A stretch of DNA of 64,000 nucleotides from Nonomuraea jiangxiensis (GCF_900099965.1 NZ_FNDJ01000014.1:269124-333123), one strand, 5' to 3'. Counted from the stretch's first letter, positions 10,583 to 18,967 are shown. Notes: generated from the sequence alone by a model not told the origin. Numbers and translations: made by a program.

Positions 10583-11029
10583 TCACGTACCGCCGGGGGC
10601 GTAGCAGTCGGTCCGGCCGGTGATCCGCACGGTGGAGCCCTCCCCGGCGGGGACGGCCAGGACGAAGGTGTGGTGGGTGTTCGCATTCCACAGCACCGCC
10701 AGCTCCCGCTCCTCGTCGCGGAGATCCGGGTCGTCGGCCACCTGCGTGTAGCCCATCGCCTGGAGCTCGGAGACCAGTACGGCCGAGGCGTCGGCCGCCT
10801 GGATCTCGGCGCTGAAGAGATGGCGCACCTGACCGGGCCGGCAGGCGCTTCGGTCCGACCGGGTCGTTCCGGGGAACGTGGCTCCGGCCAGGTTCAGGAG
10901 GGTATGGGCGTCCGCCTCGAGGTGCCTGGCCGCCTCCTCGTAGGTGGACGGCTTCTGCGCGTCCACGCAGGATGCCAGGCCCGCGAGGCCCAACAGCAGC
11001 GCGGCGAGAAAGTGATGGCGGACACGCAT
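10583..11029 (-). CDS. Small secreted lipoprotein of unknown function
   Basis: A 148-residue protein. The signal peptide LLLGLAGLASC ends in a lipobox Cys. The mature part holds two further Cys (RSACRPGQ and the near-terminal TDCYAPGGT). The C-terminal half ends in beta-strand-like segments (HTFVLAVPAGEGSTVRITGRTDCY). I do not recognise a family. It is convergent with the exporter operon, with only 13 bp between the two stops. Confidence 0.75.
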   Translation of the reverse strand: MRVRHHFLAALLLGLAGLASCVDAQKPSTYEEAARHLEADAHTLLNLAGATFPGTTRSDRSACRPGQVRHLFSAEIQAADASAVLVSELQAMGYTQVADDPDLRDEERELAVLWNANTHHTFVLAVPAGEGSTVRITGRTDCYAPGGT

Positions 11030-11176
11030 CAATCGGACGATAACCCGGATCGTCTGGAGGTGCCCGGCGATTCCGGAAACCGGGACCGGTGCCGGACGCG
11101 GGCGCGCACAGGGCATGAATCGCGGCTCAGGGGGTAGCGGACGGCCTTGTCGGACCAGGTGGTGTGACCAGAGCTC

Positions 11177-11506
11177 GTGACCTTCGAAACCCATGAACCA
11201 GCCCGTGTCACGCCCGTTGCGCAGCCGTTCGGGCTGCGGGTCTCCGGCGAGATCGACTGGAGCAACCGCCGTCTGCTGGCGGATGCCCTCGAATGGGCCC
11301 TCACCTCCGACGACCGGGACATCCGGCTCGACCTGTCCGGGCTGACCTTCATCGACGTGGCCGGATTGCGGCTCATCGTCGCGGTGGCCGCCCGATTATC
11401 GCCGCCGCGCGGGCTGATCCTGTCTTCCGCCTCGCCGCTGACGCTGCGCCTGCTCGACCTGACGGGCTGGGAACACGAGCCCGGCCTGTCGGTGATCAGA
11501 AACTGA
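11177..11506 (+). CDS. STAS-domain protein (anti-sigma-factor antagonist type)
   Basis: A 109-residue single STAS domain. GEIDWSNRRLLADALEWAL and IRLDLSGLTFIDVAGLRLIVAVA match the SpoIIAA fold. At the usual phosphorylated Ser position the sequence reads F-I-D-V-A-G, so the acceptor Ser is replaced by Val-Ala, and phospho-switching by an RsbW-type kinase is doubtful. Related stand-alone STAS proteins often sit in MEDS sensor systems. The start is a GTG with only weak upstream complementarity to rRNA. Confidence 0.8.
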   Translation: MTFETHEPARVTPVAQPFGLRVSGEIDWSNRRLLADALEWALTSDDRDIRLDLSGLTFIDVAGLRLIVAVAARLSPPRGLILSSASPLTLRLLDLTGWEHEPGLSVIRN

Positions 11507-11513
11507 CATCGGC

Positions 11514-11562
11514 TCAGGAGCCGTTCCGGCCGCGCTCCGGAGCCGGTCAGGAGCCGTTCCGG
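11514..11562. repeat. 16-bp direct repeat at the end of the YetF-type gene
   Basis: The 16 bases TCAGGAGCCGTTCCGG occur at 11514-11529 and again at 11547-11562. The second copy contains the stop codon and last codons of the YetF-type gene, so the first looks like a short duplication of the gene tail lying between two convergent stops. Confidence 0.6.
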
Positions 11563-12122
11563 GCGGCGAGGGCGTCGAGCTTGCGTTCTATGCGGTCGAG
11601 CCGGACTCGCATCTCCGCCAGGTCGCCGCGCTCGGCGGGCTCCTCCTCGGGACGCAGCCGCACCAGCACCGCGCCTCCGGGCTCCAGCCGTACCACGCTC
11701 GTGTCGGCCACGCTCGTGCCGCCTCTGAGCTGGATCGACACGTCCACGTCGGCCTGCCGCAGCCCCATCCGGCGCAACGCCGACCTGATGTAGTGCCCGT
11801 CCTGGGCCAGCACGATCGGGCCGCCCTCGACGATCTTGCCGACCATCGGCACCTCCGCCGCGAACCGCACCACGACCGCGTTGAACGCCACCAGTATGAC
11901 CACCCCCGCCAGCCCGCCGACCAGCGAGTTGTCCGGGCCGATGATCGCGTTCTGCACCACGTTGCTCATCAGCAACATGACCACGAAGTCGAAGTTGTTG
12001 AGCTGGGCGATGCCGCGCTTGCCGGCGATCCGCAGCAGCACCGCCACGGTGAGGTAGACGGCCACGGTCCTGACGGCCTTGTCGGCGAGGGAGACCCCGG
12101 CGTGCAGGAGGTCCTCGCTCAT
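11547..12122 (-). CDS. YetF/DUF421-type membrane protein
   Basis: A 191-residue protein with membrane helices in the N-terminal half (AVRTVAVYLTVAVLLRIAGKRG, FVVMLLMSNVVQNAIIG, LAGVVILVAFNAVVVRFA) and the family's cytoplasmic domain (KIVEGGPIVLAQDGHYIRSALRRMGLRQADVD). The RIAGKRGIAQLNNFDFVVMLLMSNVVQNAI block is typical of YetF-family proteins, whose role in Bacillus spores and cells is not enzymatically defined. The tail is an acidic/basic coiled segment (EMRVRLDRIERKLDALAARNGS). The ATG overlaps the stop of the MreB-like gene (ATGA), so the two are co-translated. Confidence 0.88.
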   Translation of the reverse strand: MSEDLLHAGVSLADKAVRTVAVYLTVAVLLRIAGKRGIAQLNNFDFVVMLLMSNVVQNAIIGPDNSLVGGLAGVVILVAFNAVVVRFAAEVPMVGKIVEGGPIVLAQDGHYIRSALRRMGLRQADVDVSIQLRGGTSVADTSVVRLEPGGAVLVRLRPEEEPAERGDLAEMRVRLDRIERKLDALAARNGS

Positions 12123-13105
12123 CGCCGCCGGAGCTTCGAGATCAGGCCCAGCTCCTCCGCGCACCGGCCGAGTCCGAGCGCGACGGCCTCCGTCGGCCGT
12201 TCCGCCCGCCGTACCGGCATGCTCAGCGCCGCTCGCAGCCGCCGGCCGAGCCCGCGCAGCAGCGAGCCGCCCCCGATCAGCACCGCCCCCTGCCCGCTGA
12301 GGTCGGCGGCCAGCTCGGCGGGGCAGCTCTCCACGGTCTCGACCGCCGCCCGCGCGATGGACTCGACCTGCTGCCCACCGGCCTCGCGGATCCCCTGCGC
12401 GGGCAGCGCCACCCAGCGCCGCTCGCCGGTGTCCGGATCGTGCCCCTTGACCACGACCTCCTCGTACGGCGGCTGCCCCGCGCCCCGCTTGGCCGCCTCC
12501 GCCTCCCCGTCGTCGAGCACCAGCCCGTACTCGTTCTCCACCCACCGGGCGATGGCCCGGTTGACGCCCCGGCCGCCGCCCAGGACGGTGCCGGCCGCGA
12601 CGACGGCCCCGCGTGAGACCACGGCGATCCTGGTGGAGTCGTAGCCGATGTCGATCACCATGCTGCCGACGCAGTCCCTGACCGGCAGGCCCGCGCCGAG
12701 CGCCGCCGCCAGCGCGTGCGGGAACAGCAGGATCCCCCTGGCGTCCGCCTCGAACGCCATGTCGCGCAGCGCCATCTGCGCGATCGGGGTCGCGTCCTCG
12801 GGCAGCGCCATGACGATGCGCGGCCTGGAGAACGGATGCCGGTGCACCTTGCGCAGGAAATGCCTGATCATGCGCCGGGCCATCTCATTGTCGGCCGGCA
12901 GGCCGCCGTTGACCGGCCAGCACGTCTCGGCCTCGGTGTCGTCGGCGCCGTCGGCCGCCTCCGTACCGAACCCGATGACCTTGCCGGTGTTGCTGTCGCG
13001 CCGGACGGCGGAGGGCTCGTCCAGCACGATGCCCTTGCGTTTGACGTAGATGCGGGTGCTGGCCGTGCCCAGGTCCATCGCCAGGTCACGACCGAGAAGG
13101 CTCAT
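12119..13105 (-). CDS. MreB-like actin-fold protein (paralog)
   Basis: A 328-residue actin-fold ATPase. The phosphate-1 motif is DLAMDLGTASTRIYVKRKGIVLDEPS; phosphate-2 is MVIDIGYDSTRIAVVSRGAVV; the adenosine motif is GAVLIGGGSLLRGLGRRL. Linker segments match MreB (VNGGLPADNEMARRMIRHFLRKV, GGGRGVNRAIARWV). It is divergent, with Asp-Ser for the more usual Gly-Gly around phosphate-2, and stands alone without mreC/mreD, so it is a paralog rather than the main mre operon gene. Sporulating actinomycetes use MreB/Mbl paralogs in spore-wall synthesis; that role here is inferred. Confidence 0.87.
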   Translation of the reverse strand: MSLLGRDLAMDLGTASTRIYVKRKGIVLDEPSAVRRDSNTGKVIGFGTEAADGADDTEAETCWPVNGGLPADNEMARRMIRHFLRKVHRHPFSRPRIVMALPEDATPIAQMALRDMAFEADARGILLFPHALAAALGAGLPVRDCVGSMVIDIGYDSTRIAVVSRGAVVAAGTVLGGGRGVNRAIARWVENEYGLVLDDGEAEAAKRGAGQPPYEEVVVKGHDPDTGERRWVALPAQGIREAGGQQVESIARAAVETVESCPAELAADLSGQGAVLIGGGSLLRGLGRRLRAALSMPVRRAERPTEAVALGLGRCAEELGLISKLRRR

Positions 13106-13373
13106 TGCGGTACCGGGGGCTGGAGCATCATGCGGGGTGTATTTCCGGAGCTCCTCCAACACAACACCAGGAACGCGACCAGTCCGCTTTACCATGCGTT
13201 CGACCCCGATCGCCTTGTACCGGTCGAGTCGCGCAGCTCGGCTTTCGCCGGGCGGAGCCGGTGGGCAAGCGGTGCGGTGTCCGCCACGCCGCGACGTAAG
13301 GCGGCGCCGGTTTCGCGTCATAAGCAGCGGCGTGCGAAGCTGTGGATGTCCCCAACACCACGGAGGTCCTCTC

Positions 13374-13574
13374 ATGGCGGAAACACCGGAGCCGGAAAAC
13401 GACGAAACTCCCGAGGACGAGATGAAGCGCAAGTTCCGTGAAGCGCTGGAGCGCAAGCGCAACCAGCAGGCCGGCTCGGGCGCGGGTGGCAGGGGCGGCG
13501 ACCCATCGAAGATCCACGGGGCGCACGGTCCGGCTGCGAGTAAAAGATCGTTCAGGCGCAAGAGCGGCGGCTGA
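13374..13574 (+). CDS. DUF5302 small charged protein
   Basis: A 66-residue hydrophilic protein, acidic at the start (PEPENDETPEDEMKRKFREALERK) and Gly/Lys/Arg-rich at the end (KIHGAHGPAASKRSFRRKSGG). This matches the actinobacterial DUF5302 family, which has no assigned function. GGAGG sits 8-12 bases before the ATG and a strong intrinsic terminator follows, so it is a monocistronic gene. Confidence 0.88.
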   Translation: MAETPEPENDETPEDEMKRKFREALERKRNQQAGSGAGGRGGDPSKIHGAHGPAASKRSFRRKSGG

Positions 13575-13588
13575 GGCCCGGTTTCCCA

Positions 13589-13622
13589 GGGGGTACGGCT
13601 TGTCCGTGCCCCCTTTCTCTTT
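13589..13622 (+). terminator. Intrinsic terminator after the DUF5302 gene
   Basis: GGGGGTACGG (13589-13598) pairs with CCGTGCCCCC (13604-13613) with one G-U pair and a 5-nt loop, followed by TTTCTCTTT. It separates the DUF5302 gene from the riboswitch transcript. Confidence 0.85.
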
Positions 13623-13663
13623 ACCATTCAAGGTAGATCTTCGCCGGTTTCATGGTGAAACGT

Positions 13664-13691
13664 TTGCGTTTGTCCGTTTCGGTGCTACTGT
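13664..13691 (+). promoter_or_regulatory. Possible promoter of the riboswitch transcript
   Basis: TTGCGT (13664-13669) and TACTGT (13686-13691) are spaced by 16 bp, placing a start near 13697-13700, exactly where the conserved riboswitch sequence begins. It is a weak match to the -35/-10 consensus, supported mainly by position. Confidence 0.4.
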
Positions 13692-13696
13692 TTTCG

Positions 13697-13870
13697 CCAT
13701 TACCAGCCGGTGACCCGGCCCTTACCCAAGAGGGACCGCCGACTGGCACCGAATCCCGATCCGTCGGGAACCGGGGACCCACCTCATCTGGGGTGAATCC
13801 GGCCACGCGCCGGTAGGGCATCTCCACGCCCGAACCCGTCAGCTAACCCGGTAGGTGCGATGGAGAGGAC
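13697..13870 (+). ncRNA. c-di-AMP (ydaO/yuaA) riboswitch
   Basis: The conserved core of the ydaO class is present in order. GGGAACCGGGGACCCA (from 13766) is followed by GGGGTGAATCC (13790-13800), GTAGGG (13813-13818) and CGAACCCGTCAGCTAACC (from 13831), closing with GGTAGG near 13850-13856. This class binds cyclic di-AMP and in actinomycetes controls cell-wall hydrolase and resuscitation-factor genes, usually switching them off at high ligand. Here it precedes a secreted RlpA/3D-like protein starting at 14041, leaving about 170 bp for an expression platform. Confidence 0.9.
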
Positions 13871-14040
13871 ATGCCCCCAATGTACGAACCACCGGACGAC
13901 GTAGTGTCGGCTGCCTTCTGAGCGGCCCCTTCCCCAGGTTCTTCCAGCGCTCCGCATAGCCACATCAGGTGGCCTGTCCGGCCATGCTCGCATGCCGAGA
14001 GCGTAAACCCCCTGTTTCCTCGCGAAGGGCTCTACTTTTC

Positions 14041-14562
14041 ATGTCTGTTTGCACTGGCCTGCGTTCTCTCGCTCTCATCTCCGCCTCCGCCTGCTGCGCG
14101 CTGACGGTCGCCGGCACCGCGGCGCACGCCGACACCGGCGCCGACGAGAAGGCACTGCTCAAGGGTTCGACCACGGCGTCCTACTTCTGGGACGACGCCT
14201 CCGGCAGGGCCGGTGACACGGGACTTCCGGCCAGTGGCAAGCCGATGCAGAAGGGGCTGGCCGCCAGCCCGAGCTGGCCGCTCATGACCGAGGGCTACGT
14301 CATCTACAAGGGCAAGAAGCTGCCCTTCTTCGTGGGCGACCGCGGCCCCGGCGAGCCCTCCAGCCGGGGCGTCATGCTGGACCTCGACGCCAAGACCTTC
14401 GCCGACCTGACCGGCGGCACGTTCAACTCCGACACGCTCGGCGTCGACGGCAACGGCGGGATGGGCCACATCGACGTGGACTACGTCATCACCAAGTGGG
14501 GCGACGGTCCCGGCAGGAAGGGCCGCCCGGTCCCGTTCTCCACCGGCGCCTGGGCCGACTAA
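14041..14562 (+). CDS. Secreted RlpA/3D-like cell-wall protein under c-di-AMP riboswitch
   Basis: A 173-residue exported protein. The signal peptide covers about residues 1-30 (LRSLALISASACCALTVAGTAAHADT). The mature part has TASYFWDD, LPFFVGDRGPGEPSSRGVMLDLDAKTFADLTGG and GMGHIDVDYVITKW, recalling the double-psi barrel of RlpA/3D-type proteins, with the Asp in VGDRGPG and the LDLD strand. Such domains bind or cut peptidoglycan glycan strands. No clear catalytic trio can be read, so binding rather than hydrolysis is possible. The ATG at 14041 has GAAGGG upstream at slightly long spacing and gives a proper signal peptide, unlike the GTG at 13969. The upstream riboswitch supports a cell-wall role. 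Confidence 0.8.
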   Translation: MSVCTGLRSLALISASACCALTVAGTAAHADTGADEKALLKGSTTASYFWDDASGRAGDTGLPASGKPMQKGLAASPSWPLMTEGYVIYKGKKLPFFVGDRGPGEPSSRGVMLDLDAKTFADLTGGTFNSDTLGVDGNGGMGHIDVDYVITKWGDGPGRKGRPVPFSTGAWAD

Positions 14563-14588
14563 GAGCGCCGTCCTTTACGGGGTCCGTT

Positions 14589-14605
14589 CCAGAATGTCAT
14601 TCTGG
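14589..14605. promoter_or_regulatory. Palindromic operator (CCAGAATG-T-CATTCTGG)
   Basis: Perfect 8-bp arms around one central base, ending 5 bp before the GTG of the alpha/beta hydrolase gene. It nearly matches the palindrome at 24571-24587, sharing the core AGAATGT(C/G)ATTCT. Size and symmetry suit a TetR- or GntR-type dimer that would block translation-proximal transcription. Confidence 0.65.
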
Positions 14606-14610
14606 TTTCT

Positions 14611-15462
14611 GTGACCACCCGCGTAGCCGCGAACGGCATCGAAATCGCCTATGAGAGCTTCGGCTCACCGGAAGGACGCCCGCTGCTCCTCATCATGGGG
14701 CTCGGCGCCCAGCTCGTTCACTGGGACGAGGGCCTCTGCCGGCTCCTGGCGGAGCAGGGACACCACGTCGTCCGCTTCGACAACCGCGACGTGGGCCTTT
14801 CCACCCACTTCCACGACCAGGGGGTGCCCAGCTGGGGCACGCCGCCGGCGTACGTGCTGGACGACCTGGCGGACGACACCGCCGGGCTCATGGACGCCCT
14901 CGGCTGGGCCGCCGCGCACGTGGTCGGCGCCTCGATGGGCGGGATGATCGCCCAGACGCTGGCCATCCGGCACCCGGCCCGGGTGCTGACGCTGACCTCC
15001 ATCATGTCCACGCCCGGCCCCGCGATCGCCCCGCCCACCGAGGCCGCCGCCGCGGTGCTCAGGGCGACCCCGCCCGCCGACCGCGAGTCCGTGCTTGCGC
15101 AGGCGGTGCGGACCTCGTCGATCATCGGGTCGCCCGGTTACGAGCTGGACCGGCAGCAGATCACGATGAAGGCCGCGCTGGCCTACGACCGGTGTTTCGA
15201 CCCGGCGGGCACCGCCCGGCAACTGGCGGCGATCATGGCCTCGGGCGACCGTACCGAGCTGCTGGCCGGGGTGAGCGTACCCGCGCTGGTGCTGCACGGC
15301 GAGGACGACCCGCTGATCCCGATCGCGGGCGGGCAGGCCACGGCGGCGGCCATCCCCGGCGCGCGGCTGGTGACCTATCCGGGCATGGGGCACGATCTGC
15401 CGATGGCGCTGTGGCCCCAGATCGCGGCCGAGATCACCAAGCTGACCACCGAAGGCGCCTGA
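14611..15462 (+). CDS. Alpha/beta hydrolase
   Basis: A 283-residue alpha/beta-hydrolase of the esterase type related to RdmC. The oxyanion region is LLIMGLGAQLVHWDEGLC, the nucleophile Ser is in VGASMGGM, the Asp in LHGEDDPLIP and the His in PGMGHDLP. FDNRDVGLSTHF is typical of this subgroup. The substrate is unknown. The GTG start lies just after a strong palindrome, so expression is probably repressed until a ligand appears. Its stop abuts that of the convergent DUF4032 gene with no gap. Confidence 0.93.
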   Translation: MTTRVAANGIEIAYESFGSPEGRPLLLIMGLGAQLVHWDEGLCRLLAEQGHHVVRFDNRDVGLSTHFHDQGVPSWGTPPAYVLDDLADDTAGLMDALGWAAAHVVGASMGGMIAQTLAIRHPARVLTLTSIMSTPGPAIAPPTEAAAAVLRATPPADRESVLAQAVRTSSIIGSPGYELDRQQITMKAALAYDRCFDPAGTARQLAAIMASGDRTELLAGVSVPALVLHGEDDPLIPIAGGQATAAAIPGARLVTYPGMGHDLPMALWPQIAAEITKLTTEGA

Positions 15463-16749
15463 TCAGCGCCCCTGACGAGCGGGTTCCTCGGGTGGCGGCG
15501 CGAGCTCGCCGGGCTTGTCGGGCTCGTCGGGCGGCGGCGGGAGCTCGCCGGGTTCCTCCGGCAGCAGGGCCCGCTCGTCCGGCTTGTGGACCAGCACGTT
15601 CTCCACGTACGACGTGACCGCCGCCGCCAGGCCCACGTCGGCGCCCGCCCGTTCGGACAGGTACCAGCGGTGGTCGAGGATCTCGTGGAAGAGCTGCGCG
15701 GGCTCCAGTTTCCCGCGCAGCTCCGCGGGGATGGCCGCCACCGTGGGCTGGAAGACCTCCGCCAGCCACCGGTGAGCCACGATGGCCTCCTCCTCGTGCC
15801 GCAGCCCCTTGGCCACCCGGAACCCGTCCAGGTCGTTGAGCAGCCGCCGCGCCTGGTTCTCCTCCACGTCGAGCCCGGTGAGCCGGAGCAGCCGCCGCTG
15901 GTGGTGCCCGGCGTCGACGACCTTGGGCCGGACGATCAGCCGCCCGGTGCCGACCTTGCGCCGCACCATCATCTCGGCCACGTCGAACCCGAGCAGGTTG
16001 AGCCGCCGGATCCGCTGCTCCACCCGGTGCCAGTCCACCTCCTCGATGATCTCGCTCTGGGTGATCTCGTCCCACAGGCGGTGGTAGCGGGTGACGATGT
16101 CCTCGGCGGTGTCCATCGGGTCGATCGACGGGTGCAGCAGCCCGCCGGCCTCCAGGTCGAGCATCTCGCCGAAGATGTTCGTGTGTGCGACGTCGATGTC
16201 GCCGAGCCGCTGGCCCTCGCTGATCATCGGGTGCATCTCGCCGGTCTCGGCGTCCACCAGGTACGCCGCGAAGGCGCCCGCGTCCCGGCGGAACAACGTG
16301 TTGGACAACGAGCAGTCGCCCCAGTAGAAGCCGTTCAGGTGCAGCCGCACCAGCAGCACGGCCAGCGCGTCGAGCAGCCGGTTGAGCGTGTCGGGCCGCA
16401 GGGTGCCCGACATGACCGCGCGGTAGGGCAGCGAATACTGCAGGTGCCGGGTGATCAGTGCCGCGTCGAGGTCGTCCTCGCGGCCGGTGACGTACGCGAC
16501 GGGCGCCACGGCGGGCGCGTCGAGCCGGGCGAGGTCCCACAGCAACTGGTACTCCCGCTTGGCGTACCGCTCGCTGATCTCCTTGATCGCGTACACCTTG
16601 CCGGACAACCGCGCGAACCTCACCACGTGCCGCGAGATACCGCGCGGGAGATCGACCAAATACTGCTGCGGCCAGTCCGCCAGGGGCGTCTCCCACGGGA
16701 GCCGGATCAGGTCGGGATCGCCCAGCGCGCCAGTGATCTGAAGGGGCAT
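15463..16749 (-). CDS. DUF4032 (kinase-like) protein
   Basis: A 428-residue actinobacterial protein combining a lipopolysaccharide-kinase-like N-terminal half with DUF4032. Kinase-fold traces include RFARLSGKVYAIKEI (ATP lysine), LLVRLHLNGFYWGDCSLSNTLF (catalytic loop with Asp in place of the HRD Asp) and YLVDAETGE (metal-binding Asp). The C-terminus is a Pro/Glu-rich tail of PPPxEP type. Its role is not established. The ATG faces the GTG of the DUF885 gene with 22 bp between them. Confidence 0.85.
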   Translation of the reverse strand: MPLQITGALGDPDLIRLPWETPLADWPQQYLVDLPRGISRHVVRFARLSGKVYAIKEISERYAKREYQLLWDLARLDAPAVAPVAYVTGREDDLDAALITRHLQYSLPYRAVMSGTLRPDTLNRLLDALAVLLVRLHLNGFYWGDCSLSNTLFRRDAGAFAAYLVDAETGEMHPMISEGQRLGDIDVAHTNIFGEMLDLEAGGLLHPSIDPMDTAEDIVTRYHRLWDEITQSEIIEEVDWHRVEQRIRRLNLLGFDVAEMMVRRKVGTGRLIVRPKVVDAGHHQRRLLRLTGLDVEENQARRLLNDLDGFRVAKGLRHEEEAIVAHRWLAEVFQPTVAAIPAELRGKLEPAQLFHEILDHRWYLSERAGADVGLAAAVTSYVENVLVHKPDERALLPEEPGELPPPPDEPDKPGELAPPPEEPARQGR

Positions 16750-16771
16750 TTGCTCAGGATATGGTGCATCG

Positions 16772-18340
16772 GTGGACGAGTTTCTCAAGTGGTACTTTTC
16801 CGACCGTCCCGTCGTCGCCAGCTCCTTGGGGGCCGACGGTTACGATCACACCCTCGGTGACTTCACGGCCGCTTCCTGGACCGCCCGTGAGCGTGAGGAG
16901 GTCCGCTGGCTCGAACGCCTGTCGGCGGCCGAGGCCGCCTCTCCGGACGACGCGATCGACAGGGATCTCGTCCTCTCCCAGCTCAGGGGGTCGATCGCGC
17001 TCGCGTCGTGGCCGCAGTGGCGCCGCGACCCGGCCGTGTACCTCTCGGCGATCTTCACCTCGATGTACACGCCGTTCCAGCACAGGCTCAAGCCGGAGCC
17101 CGAGCTGGTGACGGCCGCGATCTCCCGGCTGGCCGAGGTGCCCGGCGTGCTGGCCGCCTGCCAGGCGAACCTGGACCCCGACCTGGCCGCGCCGCTGCTG
17201 GTGAAGCGGGGCCTGAGCCAGGCCCGTACCGGACGCAACCTGCTCACCGGCACCATTCCGGGCATGGTCGAGGACGCCGAGCTGCGCACCAGGCTGGCCG
17301 CGGCGGCCGAGCCGGCCGCGAGGGCGTTCGACGAGCTGGTGACGTTCCTTGAGGGCTTCGAGTGCGGCGGCACCTGGCGGATGGGGGAGCGGCTCTACTC
17401 CACCCTGCTGCGCGAGCGCGAGATGCTCGGGTACGGCGCCGCCGAGCTGCACGAGAAGGGCCGGGCCGCCTGGGCGGAGCTGGACGCGCGCATGCGCCGG
17501 GTCGCGGTCGGGGTCAACGGCGATGAGGACTGGCGGGCGGCCATGGAGTTCCTCATGGACGACCACCCGCCGACCCTGGCCGACATGCGGGCCGAGTGCG
17601 AGGCCGAGACCCGGCGCGCCCGCGAGTTCGTCCGCGAGCGGGACCTGGTCTCGTTCCCCGACGGCGAGGAATGCCAGGTGCTGCCGTCGGCCGAGCACAA
17701 CCGCCCGGTGCTGTCCGTGGCCCACTACCTGGCGCCGCCGCCCCTGAGCTCCTCGCGCACGGGGGTGTTCTTCGTCCCCTACACGCCCGACTACTTCACC
17801 CCCGAGCAGGTACGCCAGCGCCTGCGGACGAACGCGCGGGCCCAGATGCCCTCGATCGCCGTGCACGAGGTCTACCCCGGGCACCACTGGCACCTGTCGC
17901 ACATGGCGGGCAACCCGCGTACCGTCCGTAAGGTCTTCAGGACCCCGTACTTCACCGAGGGCTGGGCCCTGTACGTCGAGAAGGTCCTGCACGAGCAGGG
18001 CTACTTCGACACCCCGGCCACCGAGCTGGCCCACCTGGACTTCCGGCTCTTCCGCGCCGCCAGGATCGTCGTGGACACGGCGTTGCACTGCGACGACCTG
18101 CCCATCGAGGAGGCGGAGACGTTCATGGCCACGAAGGCGTCGCTGTCGCCCGGCACGGCGCAGGGCGAGGTCAACCGTTACTGCGCCTGGCCCACCCAGG
18201 CCCCCTCCTACCTCACGGGCGCGATCGAGATCGACCGCATCCGGGAGTCGTGGCAGGGCTCGCTGAAGGACTTCCACGACCGGATCGCCGGGTCGGGTGG
18301 GCTGCCGCTGGGCCTGGCCGAGCAGGTAGCCCTCTCATAG
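16772..18340 (+). CDS. DUF885 metallopeptidase-like protein
   Basis: A 522-residue cytoplasmic protein of the DUF885 family. The signature SIAVHEVYPGHHWHLSHM provides a zinc-peptidase-type HExxxGHH site and FRTPYFTEGWALYVEKVL supplies the downstream Glu. Family members are predicted metallo-carboxypeptidases or dipeptidases; the substrate is unknown. The GTG start gives the family's usual beginning (FLKWYFSDRPVVASSLG). The 3' end overlaps the convergent aldolase gene by 6 bp. Confidence 0.88.
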   Translation: MDEFLKWYFSDRPVVASSLGADGYDHTLGDFTAASWTAREREEVRWLERLSAAEAASPDDAIDRDLVLSQLRGSIALASWPQWRRDPAVYLSAIFTSMYTPFQHRLKPEPELVTAAISRLAEVPGVLAACQANLDPDLAAPLLVKRGLSQARTGRNLLTGTIPGMVEDAELRTRLAAAAEPAARAFDELVTFLEGFECGGTWRMGERLYSTLLREREMLGYGAAELHEKGRAAWAELDARMRRVAVGVNGDEDWRAAMEFLMDDHPPTLADMRAECEAETRRAREFVRERDLVSFPDGEECQVLPSAEHNRPVLSVAHYLAPPPLSSSRTGVFFVPYTPDYFTPEQVRQRLRTNARAQMPSIAVHEVYPGHHWHLSHMAGNPRTVRKVFRTPYFTEGWALYVEKVLHEQGYFDTPATELAHLDFRLFRAARIVVDTALHCDDLPIEEAETFMATKASLSPGTAQGEVNRYCAWPTQAPSYLTGAIEIDRIRESWQGSLKDFHDRIAGSGGLPLGLAEQVALS

Positions 18341-18967
18341 GCGGGGGAACACCGGGGGGTTGAGCGCGCGCTCCAGCACGGCGGCCAGCTGCTCGTCGGT
18401 CAGGACGGTGGGCTGGCCGACGCCGAGGCTCCGTACGTACACCTCGCACAGCCACTCCAGCAGGCGGGTGGCCTCGAACGCCTGCTCCAGCGTCGCCCCG
18501 ATGGTCACCCCGCCGTGGTTGGCCATCAGGACGGCCTGCCTGCCCTCCATCGCGGCACGCACGTTGGCGGCCAGCTCGGGCGTGCCGTAGGTCGCGTACG
18601 GCGCCACCTTGACCACCCCGCCGAGCATCAGCGCGTTGTAGTGCACCGGCGGCAGCTCCGTCATCGTGCTGGCCACCACCGTGCCGAACACCGAGTGCGT
18701 GTGCACGATCGCCTGGGCGGCGGTGGTCTCGTAGACGGCCAGGTGCATGGGGGTCTCGCTGGACGGCTGCAGCTCGCCCTCCACCAGGTGGCCTGTCACG
18801 TCCACGACCGGGCACATCTCGGGTGTCAGCCGGTCGAGCGCCGCGCCGGAGGGGGTGACCGCGACCAGGTCGCCGTCGCGCACGCTCAGGTTCCCCGAGG
18901 TGCCGATGACCAGTCCCAGCTCGACGGCGCGCCGGCCGTATTCGCACAACTGCTCGCGCGGGTTCAT
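18335..18967 (-). CDS. Class II aldolase/adducin-family protein (fuculose-phosphate aldolase-like)
   Basis: A 210-residue class II aldolase. GTSGNLSVRDGDLVAVTPSG and SSETPMHLAVYETTAAQAIVHTHSVFG show the phosphate-binding Ser/Gly loop, catalytic Glu and the two zinc His of HTH. A third zinc His is in MANHGGV. These enzymes split sugar phosphates such as fuculose-1-phosphate into dihydroxyacetone phosphate and an aldehyde. A TetR gene lies just upstream and a PfkB kinase and aminotransferase beyond it, suggesting degradation of one phosphorylated substrate. Confidence 0.9.
   Translation of the reverse strand: MNPREQLCEYGRRAVELGLVIGTSGNLSVRDGDLVAVTPSGAALDRLTPEMCPVVDVTGHLVEGELQPSSETPMHLAVYETTAAQAIVHTHSVFGTVVASTMTELPPVHYNALMLGGVVKVAPYATYGTPELAANVRAAMEGRQAVLMANHGGVTIGATLEQAFEATRLLEWLCEVYVRSLGVGQPTVLTDEQLAAVLERALNPPVFPRL

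Noticed and set aside
13969..14040. GTG at 13969 as the start of the riboswitch-controlled gene.
   Set aside because: It would put 24 charged residues before the signal peptide. ATG 14041 gives a standard export signal.
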